Made by a program: the position numbers and the translations under genes. Positions 1-11,528 of a DNA stretch of 64,000 nt are shown here, piece by piece (position 1 is the first letter of the stretch; each line of letters starts with the position of its first letter). The stretch is taken from contig MSED01000003.1 of assembly GCA_002099365.1 (NCBI GenBank), positions 1,426,001 to 1,490,000 of the forward strand, given 5' to 3'. This stretch comes from Phialophora verrucosa. Taxonomy: Eukaryota; Ascomycota; Eurotiomycetes; Chaetothyriales; Herpotrichiellaceae. The notes under the pieces are model-generated. The model made no database searches. It was not told the DNA's origin and worked only from the letters and a program-made list of their open reading frames with translations.

Positions 1-751
1 CTGAGATAGTTGGCTTGTAGGAGATGGAAGACCCGGTGGAGCTTCGAGAGCTGGGCTTGCGGTGTCGTCCACTGCAGATGACCCAGCCAAGCATCAGAAA
101 GGCCCCGACGAACATGCCAGGAAACAGGCCTGCCAAGAACACGCCAATCGGGAATTTGTTGCATTGCGGCTTGGCTTGAGCGGCTGAGACACTAACTGCA
201 CTTGAGGTGGAAGTCGAACTGGTTGTCGAACCAGTCGGAGTGGCTGTTTTCGTCGCAGATGAGGTGGTTGTTGAGGAGCTCGACGTATTGCCAGATGAGG
301 CCTCCGTCTTTCCCACGATGCTCGTGCTCTTGATGATGGCGCAGACTGAGTTTCCGGCCCCATCCGTGACGCAGTTGTATCCGAACGGACAACACCTGGT
401 CCCACATGTTGGCAATTTATCACCCAATCTTGTCGTAAAAATCCCGGCCGTCGGATTCGATGTAGCATTCTGCGACGCAATATCGCATGAGATCGTTTGG
501 ATATTGTCGCACGAGCTTGATTCGGGGCAGCAGAGGGCCGATGATGAGGTATCCAGAGATACGCAGTTGCTGCCGGTCGGGCAAGTAAAGCTACTAGGTA
601 ACTTCGGATCGACTGCAGAGCAGGAGTTGTCTTCTCTCCGTAATAGACCCGGTAACCGTGGAGGTAATGTGCTGTCAAAAGCGGATGCGGTTGAGATGAT
701 TGCTGTAGCAATCAGGACCGTAGCCACTGTACAAGGGCTTGAAATATGCAT
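1..751 (-). CDS. Cys-rich type I membrane protein, 3' end cut by window edge
   Basis: An uninterrupted frame starts with ATG at 751-749 and runs off the left edge without a stop (250 codons). The N-terminus is a signal peptide of about 24 residues (MHISSPCTVATVLIATAII...). The ectodomain has Cys modules of the form CPTGSNC, CCPESSSC and CCPFGYNC. A Ser/Thr-rich stretch of about 60 residues follows, then one transmembrane helix near residues 197-222 and a basic, Ser-rich tail. This layout (signal, Cys modules, mucin-like stalk, TM, short tail) is typical of fungal plasma-membrane or wall-sensor-like proteins. The exact family is not recognised. It is transcribed away from the mitoribosomal gene at 1576. 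The end of the tail is not visible. Confidence 0.75.
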   Translation of the reverse strand, partial: MHISSPCTVATVLIATAIISTASAFDSTLPPRLPGLLRREDNSCSAVDPKLPSSFTCPTGSNCVSLDTSSSALCCPESSSCDNIQTISCDIASQNATSNPTAGIFTTRLGDKLPTCGTRCCPFGYNCVTDGAGNSVCAIIKSTSIVGKTEASSGNTSSSSTTTSSATKTATPTGSTTSSTSTSSAVSVSAAQAKPQCNKFPIGVFLAGLFPGMFVGAFLMLGWVICSGRHRKPSSRSSTGSSISYKPTIS

Positions 752-1575
752 GTTGGAGTGAGATGTGCAGGGTTTGATACCCGGAAAAAGAGCAAATAAG
801 CAAGCAAACGGGCATATGCAAGAGGTCTTCGTGGCCAAAGGTCACCGGATATAAAGAAATATAGTCACCAGGACTAAACGGTCACCAAGAGGCCCCAAGA
901 ATAGGTGTCGTAGATGAAGAATGGAGAAACAAACAGCTTTGAGAGTAGAGTCGATGGGCGAGTGACAAAGAGAAAGGAAAGTACTCACCCATTACAAGAC
1001 CTACAAAGAGAGAGGCCGATTATAGAACAAAAGCGAAAGCAGAAGGGCCAGAAGCTGATCGTGTGCACATCCATCAGGCAGCGAACTGCAGGCGAAGAGT
1101 TCTGGCCCTTGGATGTCCATAGGATTTCGTGGTGCTATGAATATGCAGTCTGTACGAAGAGTGCTCGGGAGAAGCTTCGAGGAGAGCCAGTGGCTTGCCG
1201 CGTATGGAGATCATGCGCAACCATGAGCCGCATTGTAGGGCGCGACAGCGCGCGGAAAGATCTGATCGAGATGAAACGATAGGTTGTCAACATCTGAAAA
1301 CGAAAGTCAAACGCGGTGAGATGGTGTCTGGGAAGACCAAAAAGCCTGGACCTGGAGGTGGCGTCCGAGTTTCAGACACGAGGCTCAGCAAAACGAAGGA
1401 GCTCGCTGATTGGTGGGATGGCGTGAGCTTGCGGATTGGCCAGACGGGAGCCACTATTCCCTTTCCGACCACCGCAGCCGTTGTCTCGAGAAATTTGGCG
1501 CAGAGCATTTGAAAGTCGATTGATCTAGTTCCATCGGGCAGCAAGGCGAGGCTGCACTGTGACCGTCCTGTTTCA
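752..1575. promoter_or_regulatory. Shared upstream region of two divergent genes
   Basis: This is the 824-bp space between the start codons of the leftward membrane-protein gene and the rightward mitoribosomal gene. It should hold both promoters. No coding frame with family features, repeat or clear TATA element was seen. Confidence 0.4.
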
Positions 1576-2669
1576 ATGATCACAAGACCTGCGACGAGGC
1601 CGCAGTCGCTGCTGCGTGCCTTCGTGAAACAAACGCAAAATGTACGTCCGAGAAACGTCCAACCGCATCTACTAGACACGCTGGGTGACTGACTTGTCTG
1701 TCCCAGAAACCCTCCTCCCCCTCCTTCACCCTAACACCCTTCCAACGACGATGTAAACACGGCGTCGCAATATGGCCGAATCAGGCACGACAAGCGTTGT
1801 TCGCCCGGCACGGCGTCCCCGGCTTCCTCAGCGCTGAAACCTACCAAGAAACCTATGTCCAGTACAGCCAACACCTGGCCGACCAGCTCAACGAGCTCAC
1901 GCTCGGAACTGTCGACGAGGACACGGGCACACACGCGCTGCACGTGAAATACGCGCACCGAGCGGACAAAGCGTATCTGTACAACATCTCCGCGATGCTC
2001 ACGTTTACGCGGTTCTTCTGGGAGGAGTGCTTGACCGAGACCGAGGATCCGGCGGCGCGAAAACCGGGGTTGCTGACCATGAAGAGCATCGAGCACACGT
2101 TCGGCAACGTCGAGACACTGAGAGAGGAGATGCTGGAGACCGCGGACGCCATGTTCGGAAATGGCTTTGTGTGGTTGATGAAGGGCGAGTCAGGCCAGGA
2201 TCTGAGGATCCTGCGAACATACAACGCCGGCAGCCCATATCCCGAGGCAGCTCCACGACGGGACGATACAGACATGGCAACCTTTGGATCCGGCTCGACA
2301 ATATCAGACCAATTGTCCGGCCGCTCAGGTCTTGGGCTGTCCGGCCCAGAAGAACGCGACATCGCCGTCGGCAGCTCCACGGCCGGTGCCTTCGGCGATT
2401 TCAGCTCCAACAGGAACAAATATTACTCGGGCCTGTTGCCCATGCAGCCCATCCTCTGTGTCAACGTGTGGGAACACCAATGGATGCGGGACTACGGCCT
2501 GCTGGGCAAGAAACAATACCTGACGGCGTGGTGGGATCGCATCGATTGGCAAAAGGTCGAGAACGCCCACAACCTGATCACGACGGAAAACCTTTCCTCC
2601 TGGCAGAGAAAGCAGCCGGCCTATTCGGCGCACCGGTACGAGAGCGCCATGGACATCTTCCCCAGATAG
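1576..2669 (+). CDS. Mitochondrial small-subunit ribosomal protein with Fe/Mn-SOD fold (mS42/mS43-like)
   Basis: Two exons, 1576-1641 and 1707-2669, give 342 residues. The 65-nt intron has donor GTACGT, branch CTGAC and acceptor CCCAG, and joins in phase 0. Exon 1 encodes an Arg/Gln-rich presequence (MITRPATRPQSLLRAF...) typical of mitochondrial import. The body resembles the mitoribosomal superoxide-dismutase-like proteins: GVPGFLSAETY near the start of the domain, ADKAYLYNISAML in the first helical half, and CVNVWEHQWMRDYGLLGKK in the C-terminal half, with WEHQW matching the SOD metal-site region. Family members are structural subunits of the 37S head without dismutase function. I cannot separate mS42 (Rsm26) from mS43 (Mrp1). 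It ends convergently to PRP17. Confidence 0.8.
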
Positions 2670-3361
2670 CAAGATACCAACAAGAGGATTCGGGCGTCAT
2701 CGAAAATATTGTACGAATACCCAGTCACAGTGCACAGCAGGAATAAGGAAGGGGGCAAGGGGTCAAAGAACCGAAAATGTAGAATCACATGCACAAAGAA
2801 AAGGAACTCTTTCCTTTCTCTTCGCCTTGAAGCCTACACACACCCTTTCCGCACCCATCTTTCATTTGACTAGTTCGCCCTGAATAGACCGTGGATGCAG
2901 GAACCAGAACGAGAAACAGGGCGGCTTAGCTTTTCCTGCATTACGTCTATACTCCAGTCTGCACATTGTCTGGTGATATGAGCCGCAAGTCCAGCGTGGT
3001 TGCTGGTGCTGGTGGAATACGCGGATGTAGAAGTATATCAGCAGTTCTACAGACCAGCACTCCCAAGGTATGCTTGATCAAGACTGCCGTGCCATTCTTG
3101 CGGATCAGGTCTTCAAGGTCTGGTCTGCGGGGGCGCGGGCGCAGAAGCAGGGTGGTGCGAACAGTGTATTGCGAACAGTGTATTGTGGGGGTATCATATG
3201 TAGTAGCACCACCAGTGGGTAGGTCGGTAGAGATGATGCAAATTCTATGCAAGGACGTCTTCCTGTTGCTGTCCCGTGCTGTCTCACGCCTTTGCCGCCC
3301 AAGACCTTGGGCGCCAAATTGCAACAGGTTTTTCCTCGCCACATCAGATGTCGGCACGTCT
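2670..3361. other. Convergent intergenic region
   Basis: This 692-bp space lies between two converging stop codons, so it should hold both 3' UTRs and terminators. A short direct repeat (GCGAACAGTGTATT, twice around 3156-3184) is the only structure noticed. No gene is supported. Confidence 0.4.
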
Positions 3362-5143
3362 TCAATCCCAATACCTGATAATGCCGTCCAAACCGCCAGT
3401 CGCAACCTTGCTGCTCTCCTGCTGGTGCCATGCGACGCACGTGACGGCGCCCGATCCCTCCCCTCCAGCTTGGATCTTATGCCACATTTTGCCGGTTTTC
3501 CAGTCCCAGAAGCACACGAATCCTCCAGTATCGCCGCTGGCGATGATGCCGCCGTCCGGGGAGATGGCCACATCAATCGCATACCCACTGGTATTCATCC
3601 CTCGGAAGCCTTTCTTGCGATTCTGGCGGAACTTGTCCCCGGCGGCATATACGACGATCTGGTTGTCCGCGGACTGGAATGCAACGTATTTTCCCGATGG
3701 ATGTGGTGCTGCACGGACAAGAGCATACATGGACGGATCGGCGATAAATTTGATCGGTACCGGGATCCCGTACTCCCAGGCGCGAAGAGACTTGTCGTCC
3801 GAGGTGGAAATGAACCGTCGACCTTCGTCCACGAACGTAAGAGTGTTGATTGGACCAAGATGGTGGTCATATTCCTGGGTCAGCTCGCCCGAGCGCGTGT
3901 CAAATTGGACAATCTTCTTGTCGTTCATTCCAGCAATGAATTCATTACCCTCCGGATGGAAGCGCAATGTATGCGGTGTCTTGCCTGTCGTGAACCGAGA
4001 TATGCATTTTCCTGTCTCGGTATCCCAGAGCTTCATTTGGCGGTCGTACGACGCCGACAGGAATGAACGTCCTGTAGGGTGGAAGTCGGTATCTGTGATG
4101 GCTTTGTTGTGTCCCGAGAACGTGCGGAGCAGACTTCGATCGTGATGGGCGTCCCAGAGTGCAATCTTGGAGTCTGCCGAGGAAGATAGTAAGAGGTGTG
4201 ATGATTTGGGGATGAAGCGTAATGAGGTGATTGGTTTCGTGTGGTGCTTGTAGACGTGTATGAGTTTCTTGGGCACGTAATTTTGAATCGAGCCGGGTTC
4301 TTTTCGAAGATCGATGTCCAGATCTTGGGGAACATGCATGTAAGTCCGACCCTGATAGTCGAATTCCGAAGCCAGATGGAACTCGGTTGTTTCCGCCCCG
4401 GCCAGATCTTCAGCATATGCTGTAGCCTCCTTCGGTGGTGCAGGAAGCGGTGTCGGTACAATACCCTCTTCGACCCATTCCTCGTCCGAGCCAAGTTCCT
4501 GGTCGGCCGCAGCTTCTGCTTGTTCGTAGGCAACGTCTTCACTCTGGTATTTCGCCCACGGCCCGAGATATGCGCCTTCCCCGTCAACGACACTGCTGTC
4601 GCCCTTTTTCTGCCTCTTCGCTCGTATGGCTGCACTGTCTTCTTTCGAATGCCGTAGCTGCACCACATCTTTCCCGCCATATTTTGCGACGGCTGATTGA
4701 TTGCCCACGAACGCACCACTAACACTGGGATCCTGCGTATAGCCTAGACTCTGATATGTCCTGTGCGCGGTCCTGAACGTGTTCTCCGATATGGTCGTCT
4801 CCTCCGCATTGCCCGTGAGCACGTTCTTGCGCTTCAGCGCATTTCCTGCCGTCGACTTGAAAGGGTTTGTTGGACCTTCTACAGGTCGTGCAAGGTTGTC
4901 GTACGTGACATTGTACGTGAGCGCATTACTCGTCGGATTCGCGAGCATTATCTGCATTTCTGTGGCATCCTGCGCACCGTTAGATTGACCAGCATGCGGC
5001 TGGGAGGATAAAGACCAAACCTCTGTAGAGACATCCGGCGCCGCATTCACCACCGTCTTAGGTGGAGCCGGAGAGGGCTTCACCGGCGGCGCAGGCGCCT
5101 CATCGTCGCTTGATTCGTAAGCCCCGCCCAGCAGACCAGACAT
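3362..5143 (-). CDS. PRP17: Pre-mRNA splicing factor Prp17/Cdc40 (WD40)
   Basis: A single exon of 593 codons. I chose the Met at 5143 (MSGLLGGAYESSDDE), which matches the family N-terminus; an in-frame Met six codons upstream (5161) is less likely. The N-terminal half is acidic and low-complexity, with the conserved linker around NYVPKKLIHVYKHHTKPITS. About seven WD40 repeats follow to the C-terminus, with clear units such as LLLSSSADSKIALWDAHHD and the final ATGGLDGIIRYWD. Prp17 acts in the spliceosome at the second catalytic step and links splicing with cell-cycle progression in yeast. Nothing unusual was seen. Confidence 0.95.
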   Translation of the reverse strand: MSGLLGGAYESSDDEAPAPPVKPSPAPPKTVVNAAPDVSTEVWSLSSQPHAGQSNGAQDATEMQIMLANPTSNALTYNVTYDNLARPVEGPTNPFKSTAGNALKRKNVLTGNAEETTISENTFRTAHRTYQSLGYTQDPSVSGAFVGNQSAVAKYGGKDVVQLRHSKEDSAAIRAKRQKKGDSSVVDGEGAYLGPWAKYQSEDVAYEQAEAAADQELGSDEEWVEEGIVPTPLPAPPKEATAYAEDLAGAETTEFHLASEFDYQGRTYMHVPQDLDIDLRKEPGSIQNYVPKKLIHVYKHHTKPITSLRFIPKSSHLLLSSSADSKIALWDAHHDRSLLRTFSGHNKAITDTDFHPTGRSFLSASYDRQMKLWDTETGKCISRFTTGKTPHTLRFHPEGNEFIAGMNDKKIVQFDTRSGELTQEYDHHLGPINTLTFVDEGRRFISTSDDKSLRAWEYGIPVPIKFIADPSMYALVRAAPHPSGKYVAFQSADNQIVVYAAGDKFRQNRKKGFRGMNTSGYAIDVAISPDGGIIASGDTGGFVCFWDWKTGKMWHKIQAGGEGSGAVTCVAWHQQESSKVATGGLDGIIRYWD

Positions 5144-6036
5144 TTTGCCTGATGCTAACATTCGACGGCAACCTGACGGAGGCAGAAAAATGACAATATG
5201 GGCGGGGACAAAGTTTCGGTCGCCGCTCTAGAGATCTGTATGAGGTTTGCCAAGCTGTCCGGGCCACCTGCTCAATTTGTGAAATCCCAGCCTTGTGAAG
5301 GGGTGACAGCCTCGCCCGGGCCACTTGAAATACCTTGTGTACAACGCGTGAAAGACGAGAGAATGCTAATGGCGCGCTACAGTTCGTTTTTTCCGACATT
5401 CTATGCAGTCTACTGCATGCTAGAGGTTACCATGCCCAAATAGACTTGTTGCGAGAAGGAACCAGGTGCTCCACCCTTTACCAAGGGAAGTCAAGGCGAC
5501 GGGCGTTAAAGGGTAAACAAACTGGGATGAGTCATCATTGTAGGAAGAGGAGCTACAATACCAACATAGAGTCGCCGGGCCAGTAGTTGTAGGACTTGGA
5601 CGGGTTCGTACTGGACGATTGAACTAGGGAGAGCACCAGGCTTCATCAGGGCGTCACCTGTCGTTGGAGGCGGCGGGACCTGGGTTTTGACAAGCCGATA
5701 CTGGTGCGCTAGGGGACATTGCAACCAGGTGTTCAGTCATGCCTCCAAGGACATTTGGTCCCTCCTCCCTCCCGCCATACGCACTGTGCCATAGGCGCCT
5801 ACATACACCAGCATTTTCTTCATCTCCACCTGCCACGTTCATTGCGCACCTCCTCTCGGTGCTGCAGAGGCCTTCCTTTTGATCATTTGACTCTCATGGT
5901 CGACGCCGTTGTCATATTCGTTGCCATGCCGGCGATCTTCCTTCTAAGCATATTTACCCTTTGCCACGTCTCTTGTCGTGCCTGTAGATCATAAGCAACT
6001 CCCGTGGTGCTTGTGGTTGCAATCTCATTGTGTCAG
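5144..6036. other. Intergenic region between PRP17 and ERV14
   Basis: An 893-bp space between two leftward genes. It should hold the PRP17 promoter and the ERV14 3' UTR. No further gene, RNA or repeat is supported. Confidence 0.35.
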
Positions 6037-6643
6037 TCAGTTGGATTCATCTCTGATCAAGGCAACGATCATGCTATAGAGATAGAAGAAGAACATGACC
6101 AAGTGGAAGCCAAGCTTGATGAATGATTCCTGTTGAGAAGCTCCTGTCAGTACCGCAATCACTCTCCCGGACCTTCAGAGTATGCCAACCTTCTTATGAA
6201 CATTGAGTTTGCGGAAGATTTCGGTCGCATCGAGAAGGTGCTGGCCCTCAAAAATCCTGCCGACCCATGCCTGTCAGTTCTTGTCTCTACACAGCTTTTT
6301 TTAGTACTTGTGCCCACGTACTTCTTCCCGTTGTATGCGGCGAGAGGCAGATTAAGGATTAGGGCCAGCCAGTATCCATTGATCAGGAAGAGGAAGGTAA
6401 GGAATGCATGGACAGCTGCTTCGGGAACAATGTACGTGTTGAGACGGTTGCAGAGGTCAATTGGGTTGATGTAGTCGCTGTAAGATCAGCACATTAGCTT
6501 CATATCCGAATGGCGGGCAGAAAATGAGGACTCATTGCATACCATTCGAGATCGCTGTACATGATGGTGAAGAAGACTTGGAGGAACAGGTTGACGGCAT
6601 TGATTAGCACGGCCAATAGGTAGAGCCACGCCTCGCCCGACAT
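6037..6643 (-). CDS. ERV14: Cornichon-family ER cargo receptor Erv14
   Basis: Four exons: 6643-6543, 6477-6322, 6256-6190 and 6129-6037 (complement). They give 138 residues, the usual Erv14 length. Exon 1 encodes [20 protein letters not shown] and ends in SDLE. The following exons give [41 protein letters not shown] and [24 protein letters not shown]. These are the conserved cornichon blocks with three to four membrane helices. Erv14 is a COPII-associated receptor that exports transmembrane cargo from the ER. The third intron has an uncommon GTTGGC donor, but phases and sequence conservation fix the model. Confidence 0.95.
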
Positions 6644-7662
6644 CTTGCCTCCCTAAGCGACGACTTGTGAAGATCCTATGCTAAGAGGAGTCTCAGAAAG
6701 CGTCAAGGCTCAAATGCAATCTCGACGGACCTTGGCGCTGTTCAATCTCTTGAAGTAGCAAAGCAATGGGCTGTACCGGAAGACCGTGCGAAGGGCGGGG
6801 TGCAATTGGAAAGATTTGCGAGGGAGGGAAGTCGTCTGGCACAATGCAAAGCGAGTCTGAATCCTTGCGACAATGTCTGGAAAATCTGAGGAGAGAATAA
6901 CAGTCTGGCCTGAGCAAGGGAAGCTGCCTATCTGCGGATGTGGGCACGGTGATGGGTAGCAAATGCAGGCATCAAATGCGATGAGATCAGTCGTGGGGGA
7001 GACACAGAATTGTTGGCAGACAGGCGCAACCTTAAAGAGGCGATGGCGATTGCAAAGATTCGGCCATTCCTCCTCTATTTTCGCTGCCGCTGCTGTACAG
7101 CAGCTGGAGGTCCCCGCCACTATGCATCCCCGTAGTACCTGCGTAGAAAGTGTGCACGCCATACCGTACCGTACAGGGGCTTGAGGGATATACCGTTCCC
7201 GAACATCACCCGCGATATTCTTAACGTCTTGGATTATTTATTGGTATCGCAAAGTGTTCTTTGATGGCTAGAATGTCGATTCATTACGTGAATAGGGTTC
7301 ACTGTGCGACTCTTTGCGTTGAGATCGAAGGTCACGCAGGGCCCTTAGTTAAGGCTGCGTCGACGCTCTCAGTTCGTTAAACTCGTGTCCTGCAAGAGTT
7401 CAGAGAGGAAGTCAAAGATTGGTCTCAACTTAGACCAGAGTAGGACAACGCTCAGAGCAGTCCCCGTATGGATTGTCTAGATCAAGGTATTACAGTTGTG
7501 GCATTAACAGTCGTCACCATCGTGCAGCTCCGGGTCTCGGTCCAGAACCAGTCTCGGCCGAGAACCTGATTTGAAGCTGCCATTTCCCAACGAACGCTTT
7601 CCACCCAACGTCCGACCATAATGTACATTCGTGCCAATCTCCCGGACCGCCTAGGGATACAT
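6644..7662. other. ERV14 upstream region
   Basis: A 1019-bp space upstream of ERV14 and downstream of the regulator-like gene. It should hold the ERV14 promoter. Open frames here show no family features, and no repeat was noticed. Confidence 0.35.
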
Positions 7663-8737
7663 TCAATTAAGGTCTGCCCTATGAAGCAGTCGAAGTCCGT
7701 CTGGGAACCGCAGTATATCTGGGCAATCAGGCTCGCAATCCAGCGTTAAATGGAACCGGCGCGACCTTCCTATCACCGATAGTTGATGGTGCAGCGAAGG
7801 GTTGTCGGTGAAGGCATCAATACCGCCGCGCTGATCCACCATCGTCCTCAGCGCATCTGCGTGGAGGCGGACTTCATTTGCCTGGCCAAAGTCTGCTGCA
7901 TATGCCACCAACAAAAGAACGGCCTGGACATTGGCGTCAGAACTAGCGTGCCCTGCCATTTGAAGCCGGTTCCGCAATATGCTGGTACCAAGACCAAGAT
8001 TTGTTCGGGCATCGACATGATTTTGATAACTTCCGTCGGCCGTAGGATGCGTCCTCCTGATCCCGTAGGCGTAGGCAAGGAGTAGATGTCGTGAGGTATC
8101 ATTCTCTAGCATGAAAGCTATCGAAGATTCGAGGGTATCTTTGGAGTGATAATGAATGCAGAAAGTTGAGGTCACTGTTGGTACATGGTTAGTTGTCTCT
8201 CTGAACACCCACAAATTGACTGGTCGTCCGTGCCTGACCGGAGTCTGGCCGCGACTGATACTCACCGAATTCTAACACTTTGTCATCAGCAGAAATCCCT
8301 GCTGGGGTTGCTGGGGTTGCTGGAGATATTGTTCCACTAGCGGGCTCCACGGCCGCCTGTTCTGTGTTCGAGCCAGATGCTCTTTCACGGCTTGATGCTC
8401 GAGTAGGTTGCTCGGAACGCTCAGGCTGTGATGCCGCGGGCGATATGGAGACTGAACTGGCACTGCTCGCCGAAGAAGTCGGGACGTCGGCGTCCATCAT
8501 AGGTCGTCTTGTCCATTCTAGATATCTGGCTTGACTTGAACGCCGTAGGAGTCGTGACCGTGCCTCGCGACGTTGCGCTGCAGAATGGTATGCTGTATGT
8601 CGTTGAATAGCACTTCTGACATTGGGATCCTCGCTGTTGACGAACTCAATGACGTTGGAAGGCTGCCGTCCACCAGAGTCCCCTCGTCCAACGCTGCCGG
8701 GAGCGTCATCCTGCTGGGGATTATCATTTGATGGCAT
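7663..8737 (-). CDS. Fungal transcription-factor-like protein without Zn cluster
   Basis: Two exons, 8737-8266 and 8174-7663 (complement), give 327 residues. The intron has donor GTGAGT and acceptor CAACAG and joins in phase 1 to read EFVTSTFCIHYHSKD. The N-terminus has the block IEFVNSEDPNVRSAIQRHTAYHS followed by an Arg-rich run. This is characteristic of a large Pezizomycotina family annotated as fungal-specific transcription factor domain proteins. A Ser/Pro/Ala-rich linker leads to an alpha-helical domain with NLGLGTSILRNRLQ and LRTMVDQRGGIDAFTDNPSL, where the family usually has a VDLRGGL motif. No Zn2Cys6 cluster is present, as is usual for this family. Targets are unknown. Confidence 0.75.
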
Positions 8738-11528
8738 GAATTCAGAATAAAGTAGACAAGGTCTGGGTGGGCTAAAGCGACAACAAAAATGTATGAAAAG
8801 GATGACTGATGCCAGTGATCAATATCCTACCTCAATTTATGCAGCCGCTAGACCCAGAGAGATGATAAGGAGAGTGTTCTTTTCTTTTTGGCAAAAGTAT
8901 CAGCGCAATTCCACCTTTCAGCCAGTGTTCGAATGTGCTCAATCGCTGCTTCATGCGATAGCAAGCAGGCTGCAGGCTGCAGCAAGACTCGAGGGCACTC
9001 AACGGAACCGGGTGCAGGCGTGAAAAATTTCGGAAGAACGAACGCGCAGCCGTTCTTGTCACGGTGTCAGGATGGTGGTCTCATGTCGCGTGTAGCGCGG
9101 TTATATTGGCTCTGGAATATACACGAAGCCACGAGACCTCATGGCAGGGGCGGCGTTCGAGACCAACGGGTTTATGACAAAAGCTCTTATAGTCTCGAAG
9201 AGATCCAGAACTCGCAGCATGGGGCAAGGCAGTGTAGGGTGGTCCAACCATGTTGCAAGATTGGGTAATGGTTAGTCTAGAGTCCGTCAGATCGAAAGTC
9301 GAACTGTTTGAGAGATTTCCGCCACAACGGAAGACTTATGCAACACGCATAGGATTCGTGAGGGCCGCAAAGGACTTGCTGCGCCGCTCGACAGACATGC
9401 GAACCAAGTGGACAAAGCCTCTCATGTACCCGTACTTGTACTCGTAGTGCTGCGCGACGGTGGGGGCACGGAGGTGGCGCTAGAGCAAGAATTAGAACAT
9501 TCCGGTCCTTTCGCAGACGTCTGAAAGGCGCAGACGATATCGAATGCTTCGTCTGAGTTCATGCAGAACGTGATTGGTGGCTATTGAATTCCCTGAGCAA
9601 CAACAACACTGCGAAACCCGGCTCTCGGATCAGCAGATGTGGCCGTGAGGCCCCTTGGCGTCCCCAGGCAGGCAAGCCGGACCGAGTTGGGCGGTCGACT
9701 TCGCCACTTTGTGGTTCGGCATGACTGCTGGGTTGTCCCTTATCAAAACCACTTGAAGCATTTCGCGCATGTCGAGAGTACGAGGTCGCGCCTGGTCTAC
9801 AGGGGGCCCCGCTCCTTTTCGGCTTCTCGAACCTCCTCGCATGTTCGATTCGTGCAAGGCTCCGAGCTTCGTATTATGAATCACAACTGTTACCATCTCT
9901 ACTCGTAATGCTCCCGTGACCGATGGTGCCCTGTCGTGTAGGTCTGATTTTTCCGGGCCCGAGTTGCCACGGTTATTCCTTACCAGGTACCCGCTCTCAC
10001 CACTATCACCCAGTAGATGTGGCGACGTCTGCGCAGCAGGATGTTGACAACTGTCAGTTGACCTCCCGCCATGGCGACAACTTCCGGCGGAAGACAACAA
10101 AGAAACTCTCCTTGCACCACTGTGCAACTCGAATTGACCTTTCCCCATGTCAATAACGCAGCAAGCATGCTATTCGTAGATGTGCGACCCGAGGCTGCGA
10201 CGACGCAGTCAAACAATGGGGGCGCGATTGTGACACTGTGGGGTTGTGGCTGCACAGCCTAATACGGTTCCTGACATTTCTGCTTAAGTGGTAATCTGTG
10301 TGCCAGTGGTTGGGTGAATGTACTCTACAGGGTCCATGGTTGCTCGGCCCTAACAATTTGAGCGTTTGCAACTGTATGAGTACGAGTAGGAGTAGGTGCA
10401 TCAAGCGACTAAGCGACGGAAGCAATGTGGAGTCATTGGCAGTAACCCTTCTGGAAGCCGACGTCAAAACTATCACCGCGACCGGACCTTCCTTTGCTCT
10501 CCGGTGGGTTTTTTTTTCACTTGAAGAGGTCGACGTTACTACGATGATATCGTAAGCTTACGAAAACGAACCGGCAGTGAAACATTCTGCTCAATAATAA
10601 GGAATGATAGATCTAAAGAGGACAGAACTATCGATTCCAGGATTCCATATCATGCAGGCGATTCTAGATAGGGCCCAAGCCCGTTGTTGAGAGTCTTACA
10701 CTCTGGGTTTGTAGTTGAGCATTCACAGCAACTGCTGAGTTGCGAGCTTTTCGGGCGTAGACGAAGAACTGGACCATAACCGGGCTTGGACATACCGCTG
10801 CTCTGACCACCTGTCGCGTAGGATGTGGTCGAAGACTACCCAGTAACGTGAGATTCGTGCCTAAACACTCCGCTGACATCTAGAACGGACGGACGCCCGT
10901 TTCACGCATTCGGAACCGCACAGTAAAGCGGAGTGTAGGTGTTCACTCCCGGAGATGGTCTCCGCATAGGTTTGAACTCGTACTGGTAGTTGGGTCAAAT
11001 GAAGCAGGATTTGCCGTTGCTCTCATGCTAGGAGTGGACTGAATGACCGCCTCGTTGAGTTCAGCATGGCTCAATTTTCGCTTCAGCTTTGGGTACTCGT
11101 ATTCACGACGTCGGCTCCGCGCGAATCGTGGTTCGAGCTACGGTGGATATCGATCTGATGGAACCCAGAAAACTGCACAAGGGTACTTGTTACAACTGGT
11201 TGTTCGCAAACAGCCGCGACCCTCAAGTGCGCAGTGGGATGTCGTGGTGCTCGGCGACCGGCGGGAGTTCGGCGAATCGTCCCAGTGGCTCTGAATGCTT
11301 CCGTCGGGCACAATGCTCGTGCTGTCGCGAAGTTATTCATGCACTAATATCTCTTGCTGGCAGATGCAAAGTTGGGAAATTAGGAAGGAAGCTCCATTGA
11401 GCGTATATTAGGAGACTTTCATTTGCCTGGGTCATTCAGCCCTAGTACCATTGGACTCCGAGCTCGATGAAATTAATAACACATCCAGTAGCATGAATAT
11501 GCGCGAGGCCTTATCCGGCAAAAGAGAC
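8738..11528. other. Gene-poor region
   Basis: 2.8 kb with only short, mutually overlapping frames on both strands. None carries a recognisable domain or a coherent exon chain. No tRNA-like fold, tandem repeat or transposon end was noticed. It should include the promoter of the gene starting at 8737. Confidence 0.35.

Noticed and set aside
9630..10148. A 172-codon leftward frame in the gene-poor region
   Set aside because: Biased but featureless sequence, overlapping several other frames of equal quality; no domain or splice support.
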